DNA from: Pseudomonadota bacterium | GTDB taxonomy: Bacteria > Pseudomonadota > Gammaproteobacteria > Competibacterales > Competibacteraceae | Length of the DNA: 64,000 nucleotides | Direction of reading: 5' to 3' | NCBI GenBank assembly: GCA_022709365.1 | Contig: JAKLIY010000018.1 | Location: forward strand, 16,285-80,284 | Shown: piece by piece, positions 38,301 to 45,170 of the stretch | Position numbering within the stretch: position 1 is the first letter of the stretch | How the letters are laid out: each line of letters starts with the position of its first letter | Position numbers and translations under genes: made by a program | The notes under the pieces: generated by a model | The model's database searches: none | Told to the model about the DNA's origin: nothing | Seen by the model: the letters and a program-made list of their open reading frames with translations, nothing else

Positions 38301-38400
38301 CGATGTGGTACGAATCGAGGATTATCTGGGTGGCTCGGCGGGAGCCTCCGGTATTTCCGGGTTCCCCGTCCTGATGAAACCTTTCCGTGCAATCCGTTAA
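35359..38400 (+). CDS. Membrane sensor with Cache, GAF and HD-GYP-type output
   Basis: A 1013-residue receptor. TM1 lies near residues 15-35, a periplasmic Cache-type sensor runs to about 350, and TM2 lies near 355-375 followed by a HAMP-like linker. A GAF domain spans about 435-610 and an HD-GYP phosphodiesterase-like output lies beyond 620. The HD motif H-D-C-G-K is near 671 and H-H-E-K-M-D-G-A-G-Y-P near 890. Between the two lie about 215 residues, much more than the usual 60 or so, including an inserted charged helical region. HD-GYP proteins normally hydrolyse cyclic-di-GMP. A GTG four codons upstream is an alternative start. The last 20 residues are encoded by a dispersed palindromic repeat (38340-38366). 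Confidence 0.88.
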   Translation: MSSRTIGIPRQLPLRIHIATLFIALILVLGGAVIWNNHVGTTHLMLQTADERFERIADRTRQQLGNLFTPVAITVDLLAWQQLTRATSLDERLNSLPYLREALAQSAHLSALFIGYDDGDFFLLRPLSVDSPLRQTFNVPEPARYLVQSIERDESGATTGTFLFYDESLNVLRRELRPDYVFDPRQRPWYQGARDQVHRIYTEPYLFFTTREVGATLARHATTGTAVVGADLTLREISAVLAASRFLPSAQLALFDDRYQVVAYPEPERLLRQEPGDRLRQATLSELNEPVLTDLESRLRDPDQRAAWLRPDGFVLDSGNQIWRGQVKILTLQSGKPLYLALAVPKNELLADAVRIRNQSILITIGLVLLALPMAWLLARHIAQHLQSLVGEAARIRHFQFQDTVAVRSIITEVNQLAEAMGLMKSTIRRFLDISTALAAEQNFARLLDRVLTETLALTQAEAGLLLLVSDDERTLQPAAARLSDGAALVPANELGALSLTDPTPHPLIQAAQATVPRRHRLMANTPLADYLAPLTSAMTEQPGQLITVPLRNRQEEQVGLLVLLETQSLDTAEGASPELLAFIAALSGTSAVSIENQRLLQAQKNLFEAFIQLLADAIDAKSPYTGGHCARVPELTQQLAQAACASREGPFRDFNLSAAEWEELHIAGWLHDCGKITTPEYVVDKATKLETIYDRIHEVRMRFEVLKRDAEIVYWRQVVAGGDPEALRADWQAQWRTLDEEFAFIARCNQGGEFMSPEQITRVRQIAERTWLRTLDDRLGLSHEELTRKAGMSAQPLPVIEPLLADKPEHRLARRPQDRIEPDNPWGFQMQAPEWLYDRGELHNLCISRGTLTEEERYKINEHIVQTIMMLSRLPFPKSLQRVPEIAGGHHEKMDGAGYPKHLRREQMSLLARMMAIADIFEALTAIDRPYKSGKTLSEALQIMARMCDDQHIDPELFALFLRSGVYRQYAERFLQPQQIDVVRIEDYLGGSAGASGISGFPVLMKPFRAIR
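38340..38366. repeat. Palindromic repeat R, copy inside the HD-GYP gene
   Basis: Imperfect palindrome GGGAGCC...GGTTCCC with core CTCCGGTATTTCCGG. It differs from 40097-40123 at 4 of 27 bases and encodes G-A-S-G-I-S-G-F-P near the C-terminus. A 17-base core recurs inverted at 40363-40379. Confidence 0.65.
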
Positions 38401-38488
38401 TCCGTGATTTAGACAGGGAGTGCCGAGTATTTATCGATCCATTTAAGCGCATTCCCGAAGTGGTAAACGTTCAGACCCCCCACCCCAA

Positions 38489-38507
38489 CCCTCCCCCACA
38501 AGGAGGG
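38489..38507. terminator. CT/GA-rich hairpin after the HD-GYP gene
   Basis: CCCTCC pairs with GGAGGG across a 7-base loop. The stem is short and lacks a T-tract. It belongs to the dispersed CT/GA hairpin family. Confidence 0.4.
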
Positions 38508-38586
38508 AGGGAGTTGCGCCTGGCTCCTGCGGCAGCCCACTAGAATGAACCGGCCATCTGGCCGAATGAAAAGGAGATGATCCAGT

Positions 38587-39408
38587 ATGAAAATGTTGTC
38601 ATTGTTGTCCGCGATGCTCTTTCCTGCCCTGGCGCTGCTCGGCTGTGCCAGCCCACCCACCGATCCAACGACTGCGTCGGTCGCGCCACCGGCTCAAGTG
38701 ATCAGCCCGTCACCGGCGGTTAGACCCCAGCCTGCGGACGTGCTGAAAAAGATGGCGGGCTATCTTCGATCCCTCGACCGCTTTACCGTGCGCGTTGAGA
38801 GGACCACGGAATTGATCCTGCCCACTAACCAGCGGTTACACGCAGATCAAACCCTGGAGGTTGCCCTCCAGAAACCCAACCGCCTGCGGGTCAATTACCA
38901 GAATCTCAGCGGTGGGCGTCAATTGTTCTACGATGGCACGAATTTCTCACTCTACACCCCGGAGGCGAACGTCTACGCGAGCGCCGCCGCCGCGCCGACT
39001 ATCGACGAGACTCTGGACCTGCTCGCTACCCAATATCGAATTTCGTTGCCGGTTGCCGATTTACTGGTCGCCAACCCCGACAGCCGCCTGGCGCAAAATC
39101 TCACCTCGGCAACCTATGTCGGCCGGATTCTGATACAGGGAGTTCCCTGTCACCATCTCGCCTTCCAGACCCCGGAGGTGGATTGGGAAATCTGGATCGA
39201 GGATGGCCCCCAGCCATTGCCGCGCCGTCTGCTGCTCACCGACAAGAGCGTGGAAGGCTCGCCGCAGATGATGGCTAACCTGACCCGCTGGGATCTCGCC
39301 CCGACATTCCCTGCTGATTTCTTCACTTTCAAGCCGCCGCAGAACGCCCAGAAGATCACGTTCCTGGAACAAGTGCGAGCGGTTAGTCCAGCTAAAGCCG
39401 CTCAATAA
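38587..39408 (+). CDS. DUF2092 family lipoprotein
   Basis: A 273-residue envelope protein. The lipobox A-L-L-G-C places the lipidated cysteine at residue 20 and a Pro/Ala/Thr-rich linker follows to about 45. The DUF2092 domain has V-L-K-K-M-A-G-Y-L, K-P-N-R-L-R-V, F-Y-D-G-T-N-F-S-L-Y, L-L-V-A-N-P and G-V-P-C-H-H-L-A-F. The fold resembles LolA/LolB-type carriers of lipids or lipoproteins, so binding of a hydrophobic ligand is plausible but unproven. It is followed after 18 bases by a glycine-rich exported protein. The same pair of genes recurs at 49829-51228. Confidence 0.85.
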   Translation: MKMLSLLSAMLFPALALLGCASPPTDPTTASVAPPAQVISPSPAVRPQPADVLKKMAGYLRSLDRFTVRVERTTELILPTNQRLHADQTLEVALQKPNRLRVNYQNLSGGRQLFYDGTNFSLYTPEANVYASAAAAPTIDETLDLLATQYRISLPVADLLVANPDSRLAQNLTSATYVGRILIQGVPCHHLAFQTPEVDWEIWIEDGPQPLPRRLLLTDKSVEGSPQMMANLTRWDLAPTFPADFFTFKPPQNAQKITFLEQVRAVSPAKAAQ

Positions 39409-39426
39409 CGCCGAGAGGATTTCACC

Positions 39427-39906
39427 ATGCACAATCTACTATCCATGAACTTGAAACGGGCGATGACGGTGGCTTTGGTCGTGGGACCGATCCTGGCACT
39501 CGTCAGCGTCGATGTAGAAGCGGCCCGTGGGGGCGGACGCGGGGGCGGCGGCGGCGGTGTTAGGACTCCGCGAGCCAATATCGGCGGGGGCAGCCACGAC
39601 TTCAACCGAGGCAACGTCAATCAACGGGATGTCAACGTTAATCGGGATGTCAATATCAATCGCAACGTGGATGTCGACGTCGACCGCCACTGGGGTTATG
39701 GTGGAGTTGGAGTGGGTGCGGCGGTGGCGGTAGGAACCGCCGTCGCGGTGGGCGCTGTCGTGTCTACCCTGCCCCCGAGTTGCAATACCTTCGTCGCCGA
39801 CGGCGTGACTTACCAGAATTGCGGCGGCACCTACTACGCGCCCCGTTACGATGGCCCGAACGTCGTGTATGAAGTGGTGTCGCCGCCGTCCGGCTGGAAT
39901 CAATAA
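39427..39906 (+). CDS. Exported glycine-rich protein
   Basis: A 159-residue protein with an N-terminal signal peptide (cleavage near V-E-A-A, residue 35) and a G/R-rich stretch. A striking N-x-D/N-V-N repeat follows (Q-R-D-V-N-V-N-R-D-V-N-I-N-R-N-V-D, about 58-84), then a hydrophobic valine/alanine segment. The conserved tail has C-N-T-F, Y-Q-N-C-G-G-T-Y-Y and V-V-Y-E-V-V. The tail (C-x-n-Y-x-N-C-G-x-x-Y-Y) is shared with the product of 50632. Both follow a DUF2092 gene. Location is probably periplasmic or outer membrane; the role is unknown. Confidence 0.78.
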   Translation: MHNLLSMNLKRAMTVALVVGPILALVSVDVEAARGGGRGGGGGGVRTPRANIGGGSHDFNRGNVNQRDVNVNRDVNINRNVDVDVDRHWGYGGVGVGAAVAVGTAVAVGAVVSTLPPSCNTFVADGVTYQNCGGTYYAPRYDGPNVVYEVVSPPSGWNQ

Positions 39907-39923
39907 TCTGAAAGACCCGCAAC

Positions 39924-39945
39924 CCTCGCCCGCTGACGGGCGAGG
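39924..39945 (+). terminator. Perfect 9-bp hairpin after the glycine-rich gene
   Basis: CCTCGCCCG and CGGGCGAGG flank CTGA, 18 bases past the stop codon. No T-tract follows. Confidence 0.55.
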
Positions 39946-39990
39946 AAGCGAATACCGACCACTCTGGGGGTAAAAGCATCCCAGGGCGTC

Positions 39991-40088
39991 GCTAAAATTA
40001 GCGCGCCCCTTTGGGGCTTAACTGCCTGAAATATCTTCTTTTAGCCCTGAAAGGGCAATTCAATGTTAGCCCAGGGCAATGCCCTGGG
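39991..40088. repeat. Cluster of small palindromes (MITE-like)
   Basis: Four hairpins in about 100 bases: GCTAAA/TTTAGC-like at 39991-40002, GCCCC-TTT-GGGGC at 40005-40017, GCCCT-GAA-AGGGC at 40044-40056 and CCCAGGGC-AAT-GCCCTGGG at 40070-40088. Together with repeat R and copy B they fill most of the 441-base gap 39907-40347, which has no gene. This looks like a composite non-coding repeat rather than regulation of one gene. Confidence 0.6.
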
Positions 40089-40096
40089 TGATCTTT

Positions 40097-40243
40097 GGGG
40101 AACCTCCGATATTTCCGAGTTCCACGATATTTCAGACTTCTCCACTGCGCCAGAACTCTGTTGTGACCGGCAAAATTTTCACAATTCACTGAATTGACGA
40201 ACTTTATTACTAAATTCCCAAGCTGGCACGTCGCCTGCTTTGA
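40097..40243 (+). repeat. Palindromic repeat R and dispersed repeat copy B
   Basis: 40097-40123 is the R palindrome (GGGAACC...CGAGTTCC). It runs into copy B (40109-40243), which matches copy A at 34781-34920. In copy B the sequence continues without interruption into GGTTAAGGCAAATAACCCGC at 40251-40270, so B represents the uninterrupted form of the site that the ABM-like gene occupies in A. Confidence 0.7.
40225..40240 (+). promoter_or_regulatory. Sigma-54-type promoter motif in repeat copy B
   Basis: TGGCACGTCGCCTGCT has GG at 40226-40227 and GC at 40238-40239 spaced by ten bases, with a consensus TGGCACG -24 box. Predicted transcription would start near 40251, about 97 bases before the SnoaL-like gene. 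The motif is conserved in copy A. Two sigma-54 activators are encoded in the window. Confidence 0.5.
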
Positions 40244-40347
40244 CTGGCGGTTAAGGCAAATAACCCGCAGCCTTAATGGCGGTCGATCTTACCGACAAGC
40301 GCCGATTTGAATGAAATTCCTGATATCAACAACGAGGATTACTTCCC

Positions 40348-40926
40348 ATGAGAAAGCTCCATACCCGGAAATATCGGAGTTTAACGGCGATAACGCTAGC
40401 CTGGGCGCTGACAACGCCGGTCTGGGCCACCCAACCGGCGGATGCCCCTAAAGCCAGCGAAGAACTCCGGGCGACGCTGCGCCAGCACCATGAAGCCCTG
40501 AATAAACATGACCTCAAGGCGCTGCTGGCCCTCTATGCCGACACCCCCAACGTGGCGCTGATGGGCACCGGCCCCGGTGAATTCTGGAAGGGCAAGGCGG
40601 CGGTGGAAGACACCTATAAGCACTATTTCGAAACGTTCAAGACCGGCTCGTTGAGCCATGAATGTCCCGAAGTGACTGGATTTGAAGAAGGCAACGACGC
40701 CTGGCTGATGGCTTCCTGCATCATGAAGGATACTGACCCGGAAGGACAACCACGCGAGTTCGGACTCAATATTTCGGCGGTGCTGAAGAAAGAAAAGGCT
40801 GGTTGGCGGCTCCAGGCGATGCACTTCTCCAATCTGGCCGGAGACGAAGCACCGCCTGAAGAAGACGCAGCCCCGGAAGCTACTCCTGCACCAGGGGCGG
40901 AAGCCGCGCCAAAGAAGGCTCAGTAG
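40348..40926 (+). CDS. SnoaL/NTF2-like (ketosteroid-isomerase fold) exported protein
   Basis: A 192-residue protein with a signal peptide ending near P-V-W-A (residue 26). An NTF2-like domain follows: L-R-Q-H-H-E-A-L-N-K-H-D-L-K-A-L-L-A-L-Y-A, G-K-A-A-V-E-D-T-Y-K-H-Y-F and W-R-L-Q-A-M-H-F-S. A low-complexity Glu/Ala/Pro tail closes it. Members bind or modify small molecules, and no activity can be assigned. Its N-terminal T-R-K-Y-R-S is encoded by an inverted piece of repeat R. It lies 24 bases ahead of the Tat-signal glycine-rich gene and is probably in one operon with it. Confidence 0.78.
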   Translation: MRKLHTRKYRSLTAITLAWALTTPVWATQPADAPKASEELRATLRQHHEALNKHDLKALLALYADTPNVALMGTGPGEFWKGKAAVEDTYKHYFETFKTGSLSHECPEVTGFEEGNDAWLMASCIMKDTDPEGQPREFGLNISAVLKKEKAGWRLQAMHFSNLAGDEAPPEEDAAPEATPAPGAEAAPKKAQ

Positions 40927-40950
40927 AGGAAGAGGAAGAGGAGAATAATC

Positions 40951-41304
40951 ATGATCGACCAACAGGAGAAGGGGCTTTCGGAATCCTCCGATGCGCCGGT
41001 TGCTCAGGAGCGGCGGCGGTTTTTGCGCGGACTCGGTAAATGGTCACAGGCGGTGATCGGCGGCGCGCTGCTGGGTGGCGCGCTGATTGAATCCAAACCG
41101 GCCCAGGCTTGGGTTGCCGCCCGTGGCTATGGCGGCTCCGCTGCCGCTGGCGGGGGGGGTAGCTGGGTTAACCGCTACGGCGGTGGCGGCGGCTGGATCA
41201 ACGGCGGTGGTGGCGGTGGTGGCTGGATCAATGGCGGCGGCGGCGGCGGCGGCTGGGTCAATCGCTATGGCGGTGGCGGCGGAGCCTGGGTCAACCGCCG
41301 TTAA
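40951..41304 (+). CDS. Tat-signal glycine-rich protein with five W-x-N motifs
   Basis: A 117-residue protein. The N-terminus carries a twin-arginine signal, R-R-R-F-L-R-G at 21-27, followed by a hydrophobic stretch and A-Q-A near 51-53. The mature part is almost only glycine with five W-V/I-N units at residues 72, 82, 92, 102 and 113, spaced by 10, 10, 10 and 11, two of them followed by R-Y. W-x-N is the residue pattern cross-linked into three-residue cyclophanes by certain radical-SAM enzymes, and Gly-rich repeats occur in such precursors. No radical-SAM gene is present in the window, so this stays a hypothesis. A structural or cell-wall glycine-rich protein is the alternative. Confidence 0.75.
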   Translation: MIDQQEKGLSESSDAPVAQERRRFLRGLGKWSQAVIGGALLGGALIESKPAQAWVAARGYGGSAAAGGGGSWVNRYGGGGGWINGGGGGGGWINGGGGGGGWVNRYGGGGGAWVNRR

Positions 41305-41384
41305 AGGGTCGTAATCATTTACACCACCTGCGCCGAATCTCCCTGACCAGGAAAAGGGGGAGTCGCGGAATCGTGGGTAGAGGA

Positions 41385-41409
41385 GTAGGGTACGCAATGC
41401 GTACCCTAC
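41385..41409. repeat. Perfect palindrome with 12-base arms
   Basis: GTAGGGTACGCA, one central A, then TGCGTACCCTAC. It lies 80 bases after the Tat-signal gene. This palindrome type is widely dispersed in bacterial genomes and could also act as a bidirectional terminator. Confidence 0.7.
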
Positions 41410-41503
41410 GTTGATCAACCCAATCTCACTATTTGAAGATCATCAACCGGCTCAGCGATTCGTTTTAATACAGCTTCCAAGAACATCTTCCTGGGAAATT
41501 TTC

Positions 41504-42283
41504 ATGAACTTCGTGCTTTCCGCTTTTCTGATCACTCTGGGTTTATTTTTTGGCATGTTACTGTTCCTGGAAGTCGGCCGACGCATCGGGGTTCAACGAC
41601 GGGCGCAGGATCCTGATGGCGCAGTCGCCGGAACCGGCCCGGTCGATGGCGCGATCTTCGCCCTGCTGGGCCTGCTTCTCGCCTTCACCTTTGCTGGCGC
41701 CGCCTCGCGCTTCGACACCCGGCGAGCTTTGATTGTTGAGGAGACCAACGCTATTGGCACCGCTTATCTGCGGCTCGATGTGCTGCCGGCCAGCGCACAA
41801 CCACCAATGCGTGAGTTGTTCCGGCGCTATGTCGATGCGCGGCTGGAGACTTATCGCAAACTGCCGGACGTGGAGGCAGTCATGGCGGAACTCAATAGAG
41901 CTAATCAGTTGCAGGGCGAAATCTGGTCACAGGCGGTCGCCGCGGGGCGTATGGAAGGCGCGCCGCCCACCGCGACTATGCTGCTGCTGCCGGCGTTGAA
42001 CCAGATGATCGACATCACCACTACCCGGACCATGGCAAGCAAAACCCATCCGCCGATCGCCATTTTCGTCATGCTGTTCGGGGTGGCGCTGGCGAGCGCG
42101 CTGCTGGCCGGTTACGACATGGCCGGCGGTAAATCGCGCAACTGGCTGCACATGGTAGGTTTCGCCGCCGTGCTGGCGATGGCGGTTTACGTCATTCTCG
42201 ACATCGAATTCCCACGGTTGGGGTTCATCCGCGTCGACGCTTTCGACCAGGCGTTGGTCGAACTGCGGAAAGGCATGAATTGA
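41504..42283 (+). CDS. DUF4239 (bestrophin-like) membrane protein
   Basis: A 259-residue membrane protein. TM1 lies at about 5-25 and TM2 at 50-70, followed by a cytoplasmic region with L-I-V-E-E-T-N-A-I-G-T-A-Y-L-R-L-D-V-L-P, the DUF4239 signature, and two helices at about 185-230. The family is sometimes described as bestrophin-like, but channel activity is not shown. The ATG at 41504 fits the first helix; a longer frame starts at 41411. A related arrangement is seen at 63054. Confidence 0.82.
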   Translation: MNFVLSAFLITLGLFFGMLLFLEVGRRIGVQRRAQDPDGAVAGTGPVDGAIFALLGLLLAFTFAGAASRFDTRRALIVEETNAIGTAYLRLDVLPASAQPPMRELFRRYVDARLETYRKLPDVEAVMAELNRANQLQGEIWSQAVAAGRMEGAPPTATMLLLPALNQMIDITTTRTMASKTHPPIAIFVMLFGVALASALLAGYDMAGGKSRNWLHMVGFAAVLAMAVYVILDIEFPRLGFIRVDAFDQALVELRKGMN

Positions 42284-42329
42284 TGTCCGATAAGGCATGA
42301 CCGTTTCCGTCCATTCCTGAGGCGTATTC

Positions 42330-43601
42330 ATGAACATCACCACCCTGGGCGAAGCCCGCTTCGTCTCCCCCCAGCGGCACACGGTCAGCGACCAGGCCCG
42401 CGTCCCTGCCCACCTCATTCAGACGCCCGACGCCCCACCAGCGGAATCCCTCCAGTTCGAACTGGCCGGCCCGCGCGACCGCCTGTTCTTCGACCCGCAG
42501 CGAACCCGCGCTGGTATTGTCACCTGCGGCGGACTGTGCCCCGGTCTGAACAACGTTATCCGCTCGGTGTTTCTGGAACTGTATCATGGCTACGGCGTAC
42601 AGGACGTTCTCGGCTTTCGCGGCGGCTATGAGGGTCTCGACCCGGTACGCGGCCTGGAACCGGTCGTCTTAAGTCCGGCTTTCGTCCACGACATCCACAA
42701 GGACGGCGGCACGGTACTGGGCACCTCACGCGGTCCGGTCGATATCGGCCTGGCGGTGGACAACCTCATCCGGCGCGGCGTGAATATCCTGTTCACCCTC
42801 GGCGGCGACGGCACCCAGCGCGGCGGCAACGCCCTGTTCCAGGAAGCCCAGCGGCGCGGCCATCCGCTGGCAGTCGTCGGCATTCCCAAGACGATTGATA
42901 ATGATGTGGCTTTTGTCTCGCGCACTTTCGGCTATCTGACGGCGGTCGAGGAAGCGGCCAAGGTGCTGCATTGCGCCCACACTGAAGCGCACAGCGTTCA
43001 TAACGGCATCGCCCTGGTCAAGCTAATGGGTCGCCACGCCGGATTCATCGCTGCCGGGGCCACTGTCGCCAGTCAGGACGTGAATTTCACCTTCATCCCG
43101 GAAATCCCCCTGCCGCTCGACGGCGAGAACGGGTTTCTCGCTGCGTTGAAACAGCGGATGCTCCAGCGAGCGCATGCGGTGGTCGTGGTGGCCGAGGGCG
43201 CTGGACAGGAATTGTTGGCGGCGAGCGGCGAGGAGCGCGACGCCTCGGGTAACATCAAGCTCCAGGATATCGGCCCGTTCCTGCGCGCACGCATCGAGAG
43301 TTACTTCAAGGAGGAAGGCATCCCGGTGACGCTGCGCTATTTCGATCCCAGTTATCTGATCCGCAGCGTTCCGGCAGACGCCGAAGACTCCATTCTTTGC
43401 GATTTCTTCGCCCGCAACGCCGTCCACGCCGCGATGGCCGGCAAGACCGGACTGGTGATCGGCCTGCTGCACGACCTCTTTATTCACGTCCCCATCGAGC
43501 TGTTGGTCAGCCAGAAGAAGCGCCTGGATCTGGACGGTCCCGGCTGGCGTGCGGTGCTGGCCGCCACCGGGCAGACTTTCGATGCCAAGACCGGTCCTTG
43601 A
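42330..43601 (+). CDS. ATP-dependent 6-phosphofructokinase (PfkA-like)
   Basis: A 423-residue phosphofructokinase of the long, plant/actinobacterial-like group. It shows C-G-G-L-C-P-G-L-N near 66-74, the ATP-site G-G-D-G-T at 158-162 (Gly rather than the Asp of pyrophosphate-dependent enzymes) and the catalytic P-K-T-I-D-N-D at 186-192. It further has G-R-H-A-G-F near 234 and the sugar-phosphate R-S-V-P-A. It commits fructose 6-phosphate to glycolysis. The N-terminal 50 residues are an extension before the catalytic core. It is 46 bases after the DUF4239 gene. Confidence 0.93.
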   Translation: MNITTLGEARFVSPQRHTVSDQARVPAHLIQTPDAPPAESLQFELAGPRDRLFFDPQRTRAGIVTCGGLCPGLNNVIRSVFLELYHGYGVQDVLGFRGGYEGLDPVRGLEPVVLSPAFVHDIHKDGGTVLGTSRGPVDIGLAVDNLIRRGVNILFTLGGDGTQRGGNALFQEAQRRGHPLAVVGIPKTIDNDVAFVSRTFGYLTAVEEAAKVLHCAHTEAHSVHNGIALVKLMGRHAGFIAAGATVASQDVNFTFIPEIPLPLDGENGFLAALKQRMLQRAHAVVVVAEGAGQELLAASGEERDASGNIKLQDIGPFLRARIESYFKEEGIPVTLRYFDPSYLIRSVPADAEDSILCDFFARNAVHAAMAGKTGLVIGLLHDLFIHVPIELLVSQKKRLDLDGPGWRAVLAATGQTFDAKTGP

Positions 43602-43657
43602 GACCGGTTTCTGTGGAATCACTGATCAGTGCAACCCATGGTCACACTCGTCAGGGG

Positions 43658-43978
43658 TTATCGATTGCGGGAATCCGCTGCAAAGCAACCATCGCTCCCC
43701 ACCGGGCAAACGACAACATAGGTGTCTTTCTTGCCGCAACCGGTGACGCCCACCATATATTCGGTCCGCTCAACCCCCACGATGTAAATGCCTTGCCGGG
43801 TCGGTTGGATCACTTCCCGCGAAAGAACTATTCCGGCAGCATCAGGGCAACTGATTTTAAACTGCGCCCGTTTGACCGCGGTCTGGATGACCACGCCTTG
43901 CTGGTCGTCGAGAATCTGGGTTTGGCTGACACAGCCAGCTATCCCCAGCACTATGACGATGAGCGATGTCTTTTTCAC
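43658..43978 (-). CDS. Small lipoprotein
   Basis: A 106-residue lipoprotein starting at GTG (V-K-K-T-S-L), with GGGGAGAAGG six bases upstream. The lipobox L-G-I-A-G-C places the lipidated cysteine at residue 16. The mature part has four further cysteines, C44, C81, C91 and C98, in C-P-D-A, V-T-G-C-G-K-K-D-T-Y-V-V-V-C-P and G-C-F-A. That spacing suggests two disulfides in a periplasmic domain. It is convergent with the phosphofructokinase gene. I do not recognise a named family. Confidence 0.7.
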   Translation of the reverse strand: MKKTSLIVIVLGIAGCVSQTQILDDQQGVVIQTAVKRAQFKISCPDAAGIVLSREVIQPTRQGIYIVGVERTEYMVGVTGCGKKDTYVVVCPVGSDGCFAADSRNR

Positions 43979-44117
43979 AACAAGCCTTCTCCCCTGTTGG
44001 GTTTTTTTGCAAAAAACTACCTTCAATTCGCGACAATCCAGAACGTCAAGCTCCAGGACATCGGCCCGTTCGACCTTGATGACATTAGTGTGGGCAACGA
44101 AGACCACCCCGTTGAGT

Positions 44118-45113
44118 TCAAGCCCGCTCACCAGACCGGGATCGCCATGCGGTCGGCGTCGTCCCTGACCAGCGCCGGAATGCCCGGGTAAACGCGCTGG
44201 CATCGGCATAATCGAGGGTCGCCGCGATCTGGCACATCGACAGGCGGGTGTTTTCCAACAACTGACGCACGATTTCATAGCGGACCTCATCCACCAACCC
44301 CTGGAAGGTGCAACCCTGTTCCTCCAGTCGCCGGTTCAAAGTGCGACGGTGCATCGAGAAGATCTGCGCCACCTGTTCCAGAGAACTCCGGCGGGTGATC
44401 AGCAGGGTTCGCAGCACGCTGCGTAACTGGCCCACTAGATCGCGATGATCCAGGTTTTCCAATACGGCGATCCGTTGTTCAAACTGCTGGCGTATAAGGG
44501 GATCAGCGCCCATCACAGTGTGGTTGAGCCACTTTGCCGGGAACACCAGCGCGGTTTGCTCCCGGTCGAAACGGAGCGGCGCCTGAAAGAAGTGGTGGTA
44601 GGGTTGGATATCGCCAGGCGGGTGATGGGAGAACAGTACCTCGGTGGGGAGCCAGGCCGGGCCGCACAGCGCTCGCATGATATTGAAGATGATGGCAATG
44701 GCCCCGTCGTAAATCTGATTGGAGCCTTCCACCCCTTGCTGGTAAATCAGGTAGCTCAGCACCACTACGCCTTGTTCGACTGACAATACCGGCACTGCAC
44801 CCCGGTCGTGGAGGTGCAGATGAAGAATCAGGCTGCGCAATGCTGAGCCGACATTCGGCATCTTTTGCGCTAGAAGGCCAATAATCCCCAGGCAGTCTGG
44901 CCCCGACCGCTGTCCGACCAGCAGCCCGAAATGCGGACATTGCGTCCGCGCCGCGCATAGCTTCAACAGCCGGCCCATGGCAGCGAAGGCGATCATGTTC
45001 TCGGGATCGTTCAACAGCGTTATATCGAGGCCGGCACTGCTGATCATTTCAACCGGATCAACGCCCCGTTCCCGCAGAAGCTGGGGAACCTCAATGAGAG
45101 GACCGACCCGCAA
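44118..45113 (-). CDS. AraC family transcriptional regulator
   Basis: A 331-residue AraC regulator. The N-terminal 200 residues are the arabinose-binding-like/OruR-type domain (L-L-R-E-R-G-V-D-P, F-G-L-L-V-G-Q-R-S-G, H-P-P-G-D-I-Q-P-Y). The C-terminal double HTH spans about 230-325, with S-L-E-Q-V-A-Q-I-F-S-M-H-R-R-T-L-N-R-R-L and Y-A-D-A-S-A-F-T-R-A-F-R-R-W-S-G. The first codon is TTG, preceded by AAGG; no in-frame ATG lies close upstream. It lies head to tail with the sigma-54 activator on the same strand. Its target is unknown. Confidence 0.88.
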   Translation of the reverse strand: MRVGPLIEVPQLLRERGVDPVEMISSAGLDITLLNDPENMIAFAAMGRLLKLCAARTQCPHFGLLVGQRSGPDCLGIIGLLAQKMPNVGSALRSLILHLHLHDRGAVPVLSVEQGVVVLSYLIYQQGVEGSNQIYDGAIAIIFNIMRALCGPAWLPTEVLFSHHPPGDIQPYHHFFQAPLRFDREQTALVFPAKWLNHTVMGADPLIRQQFEQRIAVLENLDHRDLVGQLRSVLRTLLITRRSSLEQVAQIFSMHRRTLNRRLEEQGCTFQGLVDEVRYEIVRQLLENTRLSMCQIAATLDYADASAFTRAFRRWSGTTPTAWRSRSGERA

Positions 45114-45170
45114 ATGACCTTCATTGACGGAGTGCTTTTGTCGGGAACCGCTTTAACCTTCGCCGGTGCA

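Noticed and set aside
41140..41300. Possible CRISPR-like array in the glycine-rich gene
   Set aside because: The repeats are in-frame GGC codons of a W-x-N glycine protein and there are no spacers of constant length.
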